Shown: positions 22,700 to 36,337 of the stretch, piece by piece
Layout of the letters: the number at the start of each line of letters is the position of its first letter
How positions within the stretch are numbered: the stretch's first letter is position 1
Origin: Latrodectus hesperus
Taxonomy: Eukaryota; Arthropoda; Arachnida; Araneae; Theridiidae
Reading direction: 5' to 3'
DNA: 64,000 nucleotides
NCBI GenBank assembly: GCA_037975125.1
Contig: CM075850.1
Location: 71,281,890-71,345,889 of the forward strand
Translations under genes and position numbers: made by a program
The notes under the pieces: generated by a model
The model's input: only the letters and a program-made list of their open reading frames with translations
Told to the model about the DNA's origin: nothing
Databases searched by the model: none

Positions 22700-23080
22700 T
22701 CAATTTATGAAGTTTGGATGGTCAAGAGATATTGAGTTCCCTGGAGGATTTGTTGTAGTTGAAGAAATGAACATGCTTATCAGTTGAAGGGAAAAAGAAA
22801 AATTTAAAAATGGACAAAACATATGAAATTACAAAGAACAACTTCTTAGGGTCAGCAAAAGTGCTCTTTATAAAAAATATTGTAGAGAAGTAAAACAACC
22901 TAAACTGGAAAAAGCTTTGCTTGTTTAGCAGAATAAAATGAGAGGAATGAACATTGATGGTAATGCTATTAGCGATCCAACTGCTTTGCTATGAAGCTGA
23001 ACATAAGGGATTTCATAGAATCAAGCTCCAGAAATTTACAGCTAGACACATTTAAAGCTTTAGAAAATTGTGTGGTAAAG
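22700..23080 (+). pseudogene. Pogo/Tigger-like transposase fossil (CENP-B-type DNA-binding region)
   Basis: The clearest stretch reads KQPKLEKALLV, a TAG where Trp is conserved, then QNKMRGMNIDGNAIS. It matches the LExALxxWxxxxRxxxxPIxGxxI signature of the second helix-turn-helix in pogo/Tigger transposases. Flanking sequence is too decayed to read, and no DDE domain or terminal repeats were recognised. It lies inside the predicted 5'UTR intron of the zinc-finger gene on the opposite strand. Confidence 0.5.
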
Positions 23081-26000
23081 TGCAATCAATAAAATGAAAG
23101 TATTTGTTGTTTTAAGTATGAATCTTATTTTGCATGTTTCTTATAGTGTACTTTAAATAATTCTCTCTAATAGTATTTTATTTATAAAGAAAAAGTTTGG
23201 TAAAAATATTAGACCTTAATTATCTAATAATTATTATTATTCTATTTTTATGAATTGTTTTATAGGTCTCCACGAGTTTGTGAAAACAAGTGTCTACTGT
23301 ACAACATTATTTAGCGATGAATCATAACAATCTAAATTAATATATTTCAAATACTAAAATAATTTTAATCATAAAAATTTACAAATTTTGTAGATAACTT
23401 TCAGAAATTTGTTTATAATTTAACTACCTAGAAATAGCTTTTGAATTTCAGGAACACTTACTAATATATTTTCAATCAAAAAATTTTGTCCCCAATAGAT
23501 TTGGGAACACATATTTTATTTCTTCTAAATGAATGGCAAAGGTTCAGTAAAAATATCAAATGAAAGTAACCTCAAATTTTGATAAAATTAAATATGATGT
23601 CACTTCGACAAGGGATTAATTCGAGCATTATAATTGAAATTCGCAGATGCCTAGATCTAATCCTAAATTGAAACATTTTTATTAAATTATTTGAGAAAAA
23701 TATTAATATTTACTAAATACATTTGCTTCCTAAATCCCTAAGTTTAAGGTTAATCATAATGGTTTAGTAATGTTTTACTTTACTATACCTAAATTTAAAA
23801 TCAAAGAAAGGAAAAATAGAAATCTTTTTGTCACATAAAATTTAAGTTGAATAGTAAAATGCCTTGAATTACAATGATATTCATAATTATTTAATGTTAT
23901 TTAATGCTAAATTTAAATGCAGTTGCATTTAGAAACTTCATTTAAAAGGTTGTATTGATTAAAATAGGACACAAGTGTCCTATCATTATATGTACCTTAA
24001 CAAAATTCAAAAGAAATGAATCCAAACAGCATAGCTACCATGATATAAACAAGTTTCAAAACAAAAAAACTGAAAAAAATATGAAAAAAAAGCCTAAAAA
24101 TGATTATCACTTGATACTATGTTATAAAAAATTTCAAGTTGAGTTGTTAGTTTGATACTGAATTGATTATTTTTCTCAGTTCAAGATGTAATCGGAACCA
24201 TTATAAACACTCAAGTCTTACGTGGGAGTAAAACCCATGAATACTTGAATCAAGGTATAGAAATTAATGAGTTGGCAGCTAGGTCAGCAAATAATTTTTT
24301 AAGCTTACTAAAAGGAATTTATAGTAAATTTTTAAAATCAGAAGCAATATTTTAGAACAAGAAGATTATAAATTAATCAATTTTATATACTGTAATTTGC
24401 ATTTTAAAGTTAATTCAGAGAATAATTTACAAATAACTTTTTCAATAATGAATACAATTGTTTAGTGACAGAAGGGTGAAGATAAGGAAATTTGATGTTC
24501 AACACACAAATATTATCAGAATTATGTCACTGAAAAGCATATCAATGGAATCATATGGTGAACGTACTGATCAAAAAGTAATTTACAGACATATTTAAAG
24601 CCTAAGGCATGTACAGTTCATAATAAACTGAACAGAGTAAACTTTTTTTATAATATATGAAAAGATTTATGATAGAAATATATGTATAATAAAAATATAG
24701 CATATATTTAACTATTAAATAAAGATTGAACCCAGGTCTTAAGTTAAAAGATTTATCAATCAAATAAGATATATTTCGAAATAATTTGTTGAATTACGAA
24801 ATGTAATTTTATTCCTGAATAACTCTTACAAGATTTATTGATTAGTTTCTTTAACCCTCAAAAGTTATTTCTGGCACGCAAGAGCTATTAGATTTAAGAG
24901 TTACAATTTAAAGTATAAACTACTAACAATAAAGTTTGAAGTAGTAATTGAATTTACATAATGGAAAATCAAAGACAAGAGTTAACTATTCAGCTAGCAA
25001 TCATACTTTAATAATTAATCTAATTTAATCAAAGTTGGTAATAACAAAGCAGAAATGGTGATCATTTAATAAGTTCTATAAACTGAATAATAAAACTAAT
25101 TATTGAAGTTTAGAAATTTTTGCAAAATCTATTTATACATAAGATGACAACAACAAACAACATTAAACAGGAGATCAGTATTTATATTGTAATATTTTAA
25201 ATGTCAATAATAATTGAGAAAGATTGGAGCTATACAGATTTGGTTGATAGAGAAATTAATGTCATTCTATCTTTTTTAAACCAACCAGACACTACTATTT
25301 TAAAAAAAGAGGTTCTATACATGTTAAAATACAGGACTAATATCCCTCTTGATTTGTAGTAAATGTGATAGCTCAATAGTTAAATTCGACATTTGACCAT
25401 TGTTCAAAATTTAACTACTTAGAATAGTTTGAACACCATTTTTAAGAGTATAATAGAATGTAACATTTATAACTGAGTCAAAATGCATTGTGAATCATAT
25501 TTAAGCTTCACTGAAATAAATAATAGAATTTTTTCCACTGATAATCAATAGTCTACCTTTAATGAGTTGTTCTTATTTATTTCAACTATTATAAAGCAGC
25601 AGTATTTAATAGGGGAATGAGATGAAAGCACAATATATATAAATGTGTAGTTAATGAATATAAATTTAGAAATCCAATAAAAAAGTTACATTTTCTCATT
25701 ATAAACATCCAACTTTTCCTCTTCTACTGATAAAAATGTTTAATATTTAGAAGCTACAAATAAAAGCATTAAAAGTGAACAAATTTTAAAATTCGATAAT
25801 TTCAATGCTTTCGTTTCGAATACAAAAAAAATAATGACAATGAACATTGAAAAGTGCAATTTTTTGTGTTAACAAAAACATGTCAATATAAAAAAAAATG
25901 AATAATTTTGATAGAGAAAAACCTTTCATTAATGCTGGATTTGTAAAAAACATTCTTACCACATATAAATTTTAGAATTAAATAAGTGGATCTTTTCAAA

Positions 26001-27279
26001 ATTAAAATAAAAGCTTTTGTCAGAAAATAAATAAGCATGCTTGAAATGTAAAATTATCATGCATACAGTTCATGCTCAGAGTTAAAAGTATAATTTTAGC
26101 TTATCTCATGCACTATTATGAGATTAGTCTAATATTGTAAACAAAATAATAATAAATAACTTACCAATAATTATGTTTTATTATATAATAGCTCTTGATT
26201 TAAATGAAAATCTTCTTCATGAGCATTTGAACACAGACACTACTAATAAATCAACAATAAATAACCTGAAATAGAGAGAATAAATAATAAAGAACCAGCA
26301 ATTTTATCAATAATTAAATATTTTTACATTAATTTTTTATATAAATGAAATCAATTAATACAAAGTAAAATATATTTAAAATATTGTACACACAAAAAAT
26401 TTATAACAGATCATCTTAATGAAAAAATTTAAAAAAAATTAAAATTAATTGCTGATAAATTTATATGGAAAAATACATTTAGAAAAACTAATTCAATAAA
26501 TATCAAGATACTGAATTACTTACATTTATTAGAAATCTGTAATCAAGTGTCAAATCATCTTGGATAGAAAAATCCAATAATTACCTAGCATTATTCAACC
26601 TAAAACATATATAAATATATTTTACTAAAATAAAATATATATTTCAGAAAATAATTTACATATTTTTAAGTTAATTTAATCATAAGCACATAATTAAAAT
26701 GAGATATTAAAAATTTTCTACACATAATATTCCCCGAAAATATAAATTTCAAGTAAACAATCCTTTTAAAAAGTAAACAAAAATTTGTAAACATACAACA
26801 TAAGCTTTCAAAAATTGCTTAATCTTAATACATAACTATACATTTTTATCAATATTTTAATTAAAAAATGCTTTATTAAGTAATCAAATATAAAGTTATT
26901 TATGATTTAACACAATATATATTCCATGATTTCTAAAAGAGAATAAATTTATAATATTTGCAAGAAACTAAATATACTGAAATCGATGAGATATCCTTAC
27001 AAAAAAAAATTCACGAACTCACAAACAAGGATTCAAAGTACAACCACATGGTTTATCTAAATATACCGAACAAACAAATGGTATATTAACGCAACTGCTT
27101 CATAGAACACAGAACGCCATGATATATGGAGCATGTTGCTGGCATGATTAATACTTTCCAACTGGTAAATAAAACAGCTGGTGAGAACAAAACACTAGTG
27201 AGAAACTCGATTACATTCATCAATGCAACAGGATCCATACTTATGAAAATAGTACTTAATTACAAATAAAATATCTTAC

Positions 27280-27860
27280 CACAGCACTTCACGGGGGACA
27301 AAACCTTGCACCAAACCTCCTTCTTCAGCGATTTCCGGACAACTGCTGGAAAATCACACAACTCATGTCAGCCATCCGCCTATCTGTGCGGAGGAAAGAT
27401 ATCACGTGACCCGTATTACTGGTGCAGCGTTCACCAATTTTTCCAGCCGAACTTCAGGCAGACCTTGTTGTTCATCAAGAACTTTGGATTGGAGAATGAT
27501 AAGGCCAAAGCAGCACAATCTGTACCTACTCTCTTGATGAAGGTCCGCTGCGCGTAGAGGTTCGTGAGAAAATGGCAATGGCTCTCTCGTCGTTCTGAGC
27601 TGCGTGGTTGTTGGTAGAGGTTTGAGTCACCAAATGTTCCTTCCACCTGCGAAGCGCAATGGCTGGCTGCTCGTGCTCATCGATTCTATGCGGGGGGAAC
27701 TGTTTCCCTTTCATAATCTTGCTGGTTTGCTGTTGAGGTTCGTCGTGGCGGCTCCACTAGATTTGCACCAGCAAATATTGCTGGAGTCTGCTCGTAGACA
27801 TCATCAAATTTTTAAGCTCGTTTTTAGGGGACGATATAAAATAATAGCTTCTTAGTTGCT
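27280..27860 (-). promoter_or_regulatory. GC-rich promoter / first-exon island of the zinc-finger gene
   Basis: This roughly 580-bp block is far richer in G+C and CpG than either flank, and it abruptly borders AT-rich DNA. Its lower edge is a strong minus-strand splice donor (27279). The last exon codons contain TGA (27289-27291) in frame with the downstream ORF, so exon 1 is probably non-coding there. It contains the palindrome ATCACGTGAC (27411-27420), an E-box of the USF/Myc/MITF type. The transcription start is not resolved. Short ORFs occur on both strands (62-83 codons) but none looks like a protein. If transcription starts near the upper edge, two of them would be upstream ORFs. Confidence 0.55.
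27411..27420. promoter_or_regulatory. Palindromic E-box (CACGTG core)
   Basis: ATCACGTGAC contains the CACGTG core bound by bHLH-ZIP factors. It lies about 130 bp inside the GC-rich island on the exon-1 side. Functional use is inferred from position only. Confidence 0.4.
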
Positions 27861-28795
27861 CGTTGTGATTTTTCAACTGTTTAAATTATTCAGTTGAATT
27901 GCAATCCCCTTACCTTGACAAAAAGCAAATTCAAAATCATAGTTTTACAAGACCTTGGAAAAAAAATTTTTTTTTAAGTTGTAAAGGGGACAAGAAATAA
28001 TTCTAATCAGAATATAAATACTTTTTCCAATTTGTGTGATACATTCTTTTTAAAATATCCTCCATAGATTCTAATCAAGATGTGCATTTCTCAACGAAAA
28101 AAAAAATGAAATACAATTAATGTAGTCAAAATAATCAAAAATCTGAAACACTAAATGTAAACTGAAACTATTCGACAGTAATTAAGCGGAGAATATAATT
28201 ATTATTGAAGCTATGAAATCCAGTGTGCAAAAGCACATTCGCAACAGAAATATTTATTAAACAAATACTTTTAGGAATAATGACATGATCATTTTTATAA
28301 AATATTGTTTAATTATTCAATCATTTCTACGCAACAAAGTATGTTTATAATTATATATTTCAATATTTAAAAATAAGTCACTCAAGAAGAATATGCTTAG
28401 ACTTATTTCAACAAAATAAAATGTCTATGATAATTGGCTTTTACGTTTTATAAAATAAATTAGGAGCTGTAAAACAGAGAGCAGTACTATTTAAAATGCA
28501 GAGATAAGTGCAATGAAGAAAACTGCGCAATTCTTCCTTTAAATATTTTTTTATGTTATAGGAATATTTAGCTCTAAATAGTTTATTTTGAAAATAAAGC
28601 ATTTAACATTAAATATTAATCCACAATAAGCAATTTCATACAAGCAAATAAAATGTTGATGGGTTTTAATAGGAAAATATTTGCTTTAAAACCTATCCAC
28701 CATTATAAATATTTCGCAGTTATTTACAAAAAGATTATTCCCTCCAGGAAAAGTCAGAAAAGCTCATATTTTTCTTAGTATTATATTAATTAAAG

Positions 28796-28807
28796 GCGCG
28801 CGCGCAC
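28796..28807. repeat. GC/CA alternating tract
   Basis: GCGCGCGCGCAC stands alone in strongly AT-rich DNA. Alternating purine-pyrimidine of this kind can adopt Z-DNA. Confidence 0.6.
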
Positions 28808-30180
28808 ATTGTTGATTATAAAGTTGTTATAGTGTTTTACTGATTCAGCATTATTTTTTTACTAATTCATATTAATTTATTTATTTTAAAAAAGTAATTA
28901 TATTGAAATACAAAAATTACTTAAGAAAAAACTTCTTCCACATGTTTGTAAATATATTATAAGAGTCCAGAAAAATTATTGTAAATATTAACTGCGAAAA
29001 CTGGTGCTAATGCTGTAAAACTAATCAGCTTGCAAAGTGAAAATCAAAAAAATAACACTCTTTTGTCGGAATCTGCGATAGAATTCAGCATTTTGCAAGA
29101 TAAGATTAATCAGTCGGGTACCAAAAGCGTTGGTTGTACTAAAAAGATAATATGAAACATACCAAACACATTCGTTGTAAATTCAGTTACAAATTATATT
29201 GACAGTATTTTTTTATGTTTTGACCGTATAATTACATACCATTGCTTCTGTAATACATATTGCGTGTATACTAATTATATATGTATACGCATTGTTATGC
29301 GATTTTTTTAAAAAACTAAAAGTTGCTCAAATTTTTGTTATTAAAGTCACAATAATTCTGAAAGGGTACGAAAATTAAGTAAATGCTACTTGTAACACTA
29401 ATTGATTTCTGAATTCTTTGGAAATACGAATGAAGAACCTCTAAACTATTCTTCAAAACTTAAGTAGCTTTATCAGATGAATAAAATAGGTTAATTATTC
29501 ATAATTATCAAATCTCAACTAAAGTATGGTCATCTCTTATTGTGAAAAGCCATCTATTTGAATATAGTTCAACTCAAAGCAAATTTTTTTCTTTTATTTA
29601 TTTTTAAAATTAGACTTTATTCTATGATTCAAGAATAAAGCAATACCAAAATAATCCAAGCAGTTATCTTTTAAACTTCAATAATGTGATCCAATGTTTT
29701 ATAGGTTTTTGAAAAATTAAATCAATAATTCAATAAAAATTAAATGGATTAAAAAATTTACAGTTCAGAAGTTTCATGGTAATATTATTGACTATTGGTA
29801 ATATTGTTCTTGAATGCTAACTCCCCCAAGCCAATTTTATAGTGTATCTTAGTTTTTATCATCAATAATTAACCTAAATTCTGATTTTAAAACTGCCAAT
29901 TTGAAGGACTTTGGTCAATTTAAGGTTTTATAGTTAGTTAATTCAATTTACAAAATTTTCAGAATATACAAAAATGTTCCTAATAACAATCACACCCGAT
30001 GTAAATAATTCTTAACATTTAAATATTTTCTTAAGCTTCTTTATTCTACATCTGTATTAATTCAAGAAGAGAGATTAAACTCTTCAAATATTCATTTGTT
30101 TAAATTCATGATTCTGTAATTATTTCTTTTGCAGTTACTTTTAAATTTTATACAGCTAACATAACTTTATGTTTATAACA

Positions 30181-30253
30181 AACATATTTACATTATGTTA
30201 ATTAAATTTAACATTATAATTATAATCAACATGTTTACATTAGGTTAATTAAA
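30181..30253 (+). repeat. 26-bp direct repeat, 47-bp spacing
   Basis: The segment starting AACATATTTACATTATGTTA (30181) recurs at 30228 with two mismatches. Confidence 0.55.
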
Positions 30254-33200
30254 GACATCCATTTTTTAAAAAAAAAACAGAGTTTTATTGAATGTTAATA
30301 TAAATGCTCTTGTAAATTAAAAATAATTAAATGAAAATGCATAAGATATTAATGTACAATCTCCTAATAATATGTGATGAATGGTTCATTTATATGCTTA
30401 ATTGTTCTAAAGTTATTCCAATTTTTTATTAAAACTTCAACAATATTTTAAAATTCTTTCCTTTATTTTCTGAGTACATTTCCAAGATAAAGATTTAAAT
30501 TTTTTTTTAATTCCTTTCCAGTTGTTTCTATATTTTTCGATTATTTAACTTATGCGCTTTTTCTTTCATTAAAAATGTATTTAAAAATTTTCCCTTTTTT
30601 TTCAAAGTTTTCAAATAATGTTACTGTCCTGCTTAAAGCATAAAATCCCTATATTTCCTATTTTTAAAATTGAAACAAGATTTTTGGTAACATTAAAAAT
30701 TCACGCGTTGCATCGAATTTTCGTTATAGCGAAACTTTTGATTAAAAGAACATTATGTTAACGAAAACTTCCCCCAGTAATTTTCGAAAGCTTTCATCGA
30801 ATCGGATTTCCTTTAAAATGGACACGATAGTAATCTAAAAAATTGATTCAAGCGCTGAAATTGTGTAGTAATTTTCTTTGGAAAAGCTCCTCTTAAGTTG
30901 CTGCGTTGCATTTATCATCTTTTATGCAATGGAAGTCATAATGTCTTTCTTTTAAGAGTGTATATTCATTTGGCTGCTTTTTCATAAGCTGTGTAAATAT
31001 GTCACAAAAATGTTCCTGTTCTATATATATAGTCACATAGAATGTGATTCCTAGAGATCGTTAAATAGGATGAAATGTAGCATTACGTTTATGGATAAAA
31101 GGAGCTTTAAGGAGCAGAGTAATATAGTAGTTTCATAATCAGTGTTTTAAGTCTTGAAACGATTTCGAAGCAGTTCGCCTTTACTACTCACTTAAATCGA
31201 ACAGTCCTCCTTTTGCAATGGAAGTTCTCTTTCGCCCATTATTGTTTTTTTCCTCTAATGACGTTCTCATCTCGGAATTCCAGAGAATCATCATACTTTC
31301 CCGTTAACTTCTTATATTCTTGTTACAGATATGTCTGCTAGACATGATTTTTTTAAGGCATTTAAAAAACAGCCTGCTCAGCATTTCTTCAGATCGTGTG
31401 TAAGTCGATAAAATCAAGTGTTGCCTCTCATAACATTATTGATAAGAACTGAAATTAAAAAGGTGCAATTTTTTCTTTATGCCTCACGAATTTCTATTTT
31501 TTTACTCCAATTTATTTCTATAATCATATAAATATGAATCTCCAGGCTTATTTTCCTGTATTGAAGAATATGCAGAAATCAAGCAACATAAAAGAATTAT
31601 TTCCTAAACATGGAAAATTGGATTAGATGCACCAAATGGTAATTTTGAATGGCGTTAAAATTATAATTTAGAATAAAATGGTTAAACAAATTTGCTTTTG
31701 TTCTGGGTGGTAAGAAAGTTGGAAATGTTCGCGACAAGAATTACAGATGATATCGAATGATTTTTATCCAAACCTTTAATGAGAATTTCTCATCAATTGA
31801 TTGTCGTTACCTTGATGATTCAATATCAGGAAAGAACTTCCATTTATCTTTTGATACATTATAAAACAAATGCATGTTTTCAAATATTTTGTGATAAAGA
31901 GATAAATGCATTATAAAGTATTTATACATGTAATATTTACTAAAGTTTACATCTGATGTATAAAAATCTGCGTGCAAATGAATGCAGTGGTAAAGAGTAA
32001 CACAGCATTATTAAAGTAATCAATTTTAGAACAGGAAAATTATTTTATAACATTTAAAGCTTTCGAAATACTTGTTAATAATATGTTTAAAATATTACGC
32101 AATTTCATAATGATTAAAATTTGAATATCGTACAGGCAATAAGTATAATTATTTGCATCCTCAAAAACTAATATAAAAGAATCCCGAAATTTTTTTCTTG
32201 TTTTTTTATTAAATGGTATATTTTTTGATAAATGTCGATGAAATAGTTCCTTACTCCAAAAAGCAAAACTGAAGTTTAAAATAGCGAAATTAATTTCCAG
32301 CAAAATATGAAAATTGATATATTCGAAATGCTTATCGAGAGTAAGCACATATTATTTCTAAATTCTAGGATAGCAAACTTGCAGAAGTTTCTATAAATTC
32401 CACGAATTCATAAATTCCTTATTTTCAAAGTTACTCTTTTTTAATCACATCTTAGAAGATTTTTTACAGACTAAATGATTAAGATTATTTTTAAAGATCG
32501 ATTGAAAATCCTGAAAACGTTTGAAAATATTTTATAGCTCTACCAATCTGATCTTCGTACGGAAATCGGCGCCCACGGATATTTTTCCTTTTTTATTATG
32601 CGGCGGGCAAAATTTGGAAATTGAAAGATTAGGCATACAAACACAGGCAGGTCAGAAGAAAAAGGTGGATATTCTATTCCTTGCCTGTCTACCAATTATA
32701 TTAATCCCAAGTATTTCCTAAAATGACTTCGGACCCAAATTGAAAAAAAGGGGTGCAATTTAATTAACTCAAATGTTTAAAATATATAACCGAGGAAATA
32801 AGATTCGTATATTCAGTTGCTTTTTCAGCTTTTAAACAAAATTTCCTTCCTTAGTCTTTTTCATTGCGAAAAAAGAATTCGCATTATTCTTATGATTTTC
32901 TTTCAGTGATGAATTTATATTAGAATTTCTTTATGGCCAATCATTTATGATTTTATTCTGAGCTAATTTGATTGATTTTTCCTGTTGCATATTCTGTTTT
33001 TAATCAAAAAGTAATATGTAAAAGCTACTCAATGCTCTGGCATTTAATATGATTCCTCTCTTTAAGCGAAAAATTTAACTCAAATTCGAGAGTGAAGTAT
33101 AATTGCTTGTTAGAGGGATCATAATTAATGTTATTTTTGAATACTTCTTTTCCTAATTATTATTCTTTAATTGTTTGTAAATACATCAGTAACACAATAG

Positions 33201-33254
33201 TGTTTGCTTACAATAACAATTTTTATTGTTACATATGTATTAGCTTTGTCACTT

Positions 33255-33490
33255 GATCATGATTCAAAATTACGACCCAAATGAAGTTTAACCAAAAGTT
33301 TCAATCTGACGTAACATCACATCATATGTGTAGATATATTGTGAGTGTGAGCACTAGCATACTTCCATGTACCATCTATTTAACGTGCCCCAGCTACCGT
33401 TAGTGAATACGATGATTAAAGCAGCCATCTTCGATTAAGTCGAGATTCGAACTTCCGATGATGCTTTAACCTGTAATAACTCATAACGAT
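33255..33490 (-). mobile_element. Candidate tRNA-derived SINE
   Basis: Read on the minus strand, GGAAGTTCGAATCTCG contains a good RNA polymerase III box B (GTTCGAATC, 33444-33452). It is followed by a non-tRNA body containing GGGGCACGTTAAAT. Box A upstream is not convincing. The body resembles SINE sequence I recall from arthropods, but the family assignment and ends are inference. Confidence 0.42.
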
Positions 33491-34855
33491 TATCATTAAT
33501 TAATATGTTTTAGTATTACCGGCTCATTTTTGGAACAACAGATGGAAAAGATTTTGTGTTTTCGTTGCATGACAGATTTTAGTGTTAAGGAATTTTCGTG
33601 CACTATTTGAATATAAATATGCAAATTGGAACTTTATTTCCATATACCGCGAGAAGATAATGAAAACTTGTACCAGATTAAGAATAATAGAAATTAGGAG
33701 AATCTTTTCTATGAGACTTCAAATAAAGATATGGAACCAAAGTTTCTCGATCAAGGATTTATACACACTAACATAATTCCATAAGAGTTTTTCATTCCAT
33801 TTGAAGAGCTTTCTTCTCCAAGCTTCAACAAAAGAAAAACTTTCATATTTTCTTCCAATCTGGATTCAGTTTCAATTGCTATCAAGTATGATGTGTGAAT
33901 CTAAACAGTTTACAATTTTTTAAAGTTGCTTTTGATTTATCGGTTAGCCATTCCAAACAAATCAATAGTTTGATTGATAATATTTAAGTTAATTTATTCA
34001 ACTAATTCAACTAAATTTCGTTTAAGAGTCACTCAGTGTGTTAGAGAATTGTTTTACATGCATTCATTTTTTTCGAATACAATGGTCTATATTAAATATA
34101 ATAATTGTTAGGAATAGTATAGACTACGAAAGTGAAAAATCATGAAATTTAGCTGTGGGGAAAAAAATACATACCCAAAATACTTAAGTGAAAAATGAAA
34201 CGATATTTCCTGGTAGAATTTCAATGGTCAAATAATGTCGCCAGGAAACTCAGCGCATAAATCTTGACTCGTTTTATACGCCCGAATTAAACTGTCTTTT
34301 GCACTGTACATTTTATTTATTTATTTTTGTGCTAGGTATTCTGGTCATTGCTGATTTATTTTAGATTGTCAATTCGTTGGTCAGTTGTCTTAACAGTTGT
34401 GGTGGGAGCAATATTTATGGTCTTTCATCACATTTATTTCTGAATAGAATTTAGTATTTTAAACCTTTGTAAGGAAAAAATAGGAAAAGAAATTTGCTTA
34501 TATTCGATTTACCTAAGTTGTTTAATGAATCTATATTTAAAAATTTTTTTCGTAAAAATTGATTTCAGTTCACTAAATGCACAAAAAATAAAGGACTTTT
34601 AAACAGAATTGTTAAACTTAATCCATAATTGTTATCACATAAATGATTTAAATTTGGTTTTTGAATTTGATCTCAACAAGAAATGTTGATGAAGTAAAAA
34701 CAAAAATATTTCCTGATTTCTTTTACATTTTTTTCTTAGCAATTTAATAATACGTTTATTTTTATATATTCTCTGATATTATAAGTTTATTAAGCAAAGA
34801 AAAAGAATACATAAATTAAAACTAGTAAACACATCCAATGAGTTATATTAAGGTT

Positions 34856-35900
34856 TGCCAGACCGGCACAGTCTCGATTTTCAAACAGAATCCCGGTTTT
34901 ATTCAAGTCCCAGTAAAAATTTAATTTAATTTTATAGATGACCAAAAAGTCTAAAAAATTTAACTGTGAAGGATTGTTTAGGATAATTTGTCATTTATTT
35001 TTGTACTGTATGAAGATCAAAGAATCTATACAGAAATCTAGATGAGCAACTCCAAAATGGTGTGAAAGAAGAATTTAATGCCTTTTATGAAGGATGCATG
35101 AGGTTTCATAAGTCAATCTGTTAAAAACAAATGCTGTTGATGAAGAAAACGCAGAAACTGTAACAGAAATTACTAATAGCAGTATTCTTGATGTACCCGA
35201 TATGAAAATAAACAATAATCAACTGTTTGACGAAGTTGTGCTTGCTAAAGAGTATTTGCAGAGTCAAATTGGGAACAATGGAAGCCAGAAGAGACTACCA
35301 GAGACGTGATTATTTCAAGTGAAGAATAATTACTCAGGCAGTTTGGTCACTGCAAGGATAATCACGTAGCAGCTCTCAATCTGATCAAGATTATTGAGTA
35401 TGCCTCCTGCTTACAAGTCAACATCCATTTCAGAGACATCAGCACCAGTTGAAATAATTTTTTCTGATGAACAACGCATCAACTGATGATGAGGGTTTGA
35501 TGAAGTAATCTACGGTTAACGATGACATGTAAAATTAATATCAGATTAACGTGTGAAGACTTTTACAAAGTGGTTGAAACCAAACGATTTCAGCCAATGA
35601 AAAGTACATGTAAATATTTTCAAAATTTTTATTCCTCTCCCTCTCATTCAAACATTTCTTCTAACTTAAATAACATAAATATTAACATAAATAAGAAATT
35701 AAATATTTTAATTTATACTATGTCACGTATTATTACCCCTATTTTAATTTCATTATCAGTAACCATTAATTCATAATATTAAGAATAAACTATCCCCTTG
35801 AACTCTCTAAGAATCTAATAAAGGGTTATATCCTTGAATACTCGCTACTCTAGCTGAGGCATTACAGTGCCCCTGTTGAACATTTCAAAAATCTGTCAAG
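34856..35900 (+). pseudogene. hAT-family transposon fossil, copy A
   Basis: At 35380-35465 the reading NLIKIIEYASCL followed, in another frame, by TSAPVEIIFS (35436-35465) matches the hAT C-terminal dimerisation signature (LPGTSAPVERxFS). CEDFYK follows downstream. The 5' flank (34856-34960) is shared, inverted, with copies B and C. A 3' segment near 35872-35895 (TTGAACATTTCAAAAATCT) is shared with copy C. Many stops and frameshifts; dead. Confidence 0.65.
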
Positions 35901-36257
35901 CCTAGTTATATTAAAGTGGATGTTATTCTGTAGATGAGTTTAAAAGCTTCGTATGCCTGTTTTCATAACCTTCGAGCTACTATGATACAGAAAATATTTT
36001 AATTAGAAAACTATAAACTACAGTTGAACAAGTAGAAACATTTTTTCTGCCGATTTTTTCTGTATATCTATGTCTAGTAAATGTTATTTTGAAGTTTGGA
36101 ACACATTGGATGAACGAACCATCGATTTTCAAATTATTGCTTACAAGTGAAGGAAATAAATGAACATCTTATTATATTTTTAATCTCCTTTACATTCAAA
36201 ATAAAAGAAATATTATAACAATGGAAGAGAAAAATAAAATTATTACTTTATTGTTGA

Positions 36258-36337
36258 TTGTTGATGGCTGAAACTTACATCAACTTACATTGTTGATGGC
36301 TGAAACTTACATCAACTTACATTGTTGATGGCTGAAA
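36258..36337 (+). repeat. 32-bp tandem repeat, about 2.5 copies
   Basis: The unit begins TTGTTGATGGCTGAAACTTA and is repeated at 36258, 36290 and partly 36322 without mismatch. Each unit contains CATCAA and TTGATG, so it can fold on itself. It lies between hAT copies A and B. Confidence 0.8.

Larger units (their letters stand above)
21368..27279 (-). other. Predicted 5.9-kb intron in the 5'UTR of the zinc-finger gene
   Basis: The donor is G|GTAAGAT on the minus strand at 27280/27279, at the edge of the GC-rich island. The acceptor is TTTTTACAG at 21368. The interval is very AT-rich and has no recognisable gene. It holds an A21 tract (21801-21821), a short palindrome (21913-21941) and a plus-strand pogo/Tigger-like fossil (about 22700-23080). 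Extra 5'UTR exons inside cannot be excluded. Confidence 0.5.
27861..33254. other. AT-rich DNA upstream of the zinc-finger gene
   Basis: Contains the GC/CA tract (28796) and a 26-bp direct repeat (30181). No gene or element was recognised. The lower part may include regulatory DNA for the minus-strand gene. Confidence 0.5.

Noticed and set aside
27306..27855. Several 62-83-codon ORFs on both strands of the GC-rich island
   Set aside because: They overlap each other in different frames, have no domain or motif, and are explained by fewer stop codons in GC-rich DNA.
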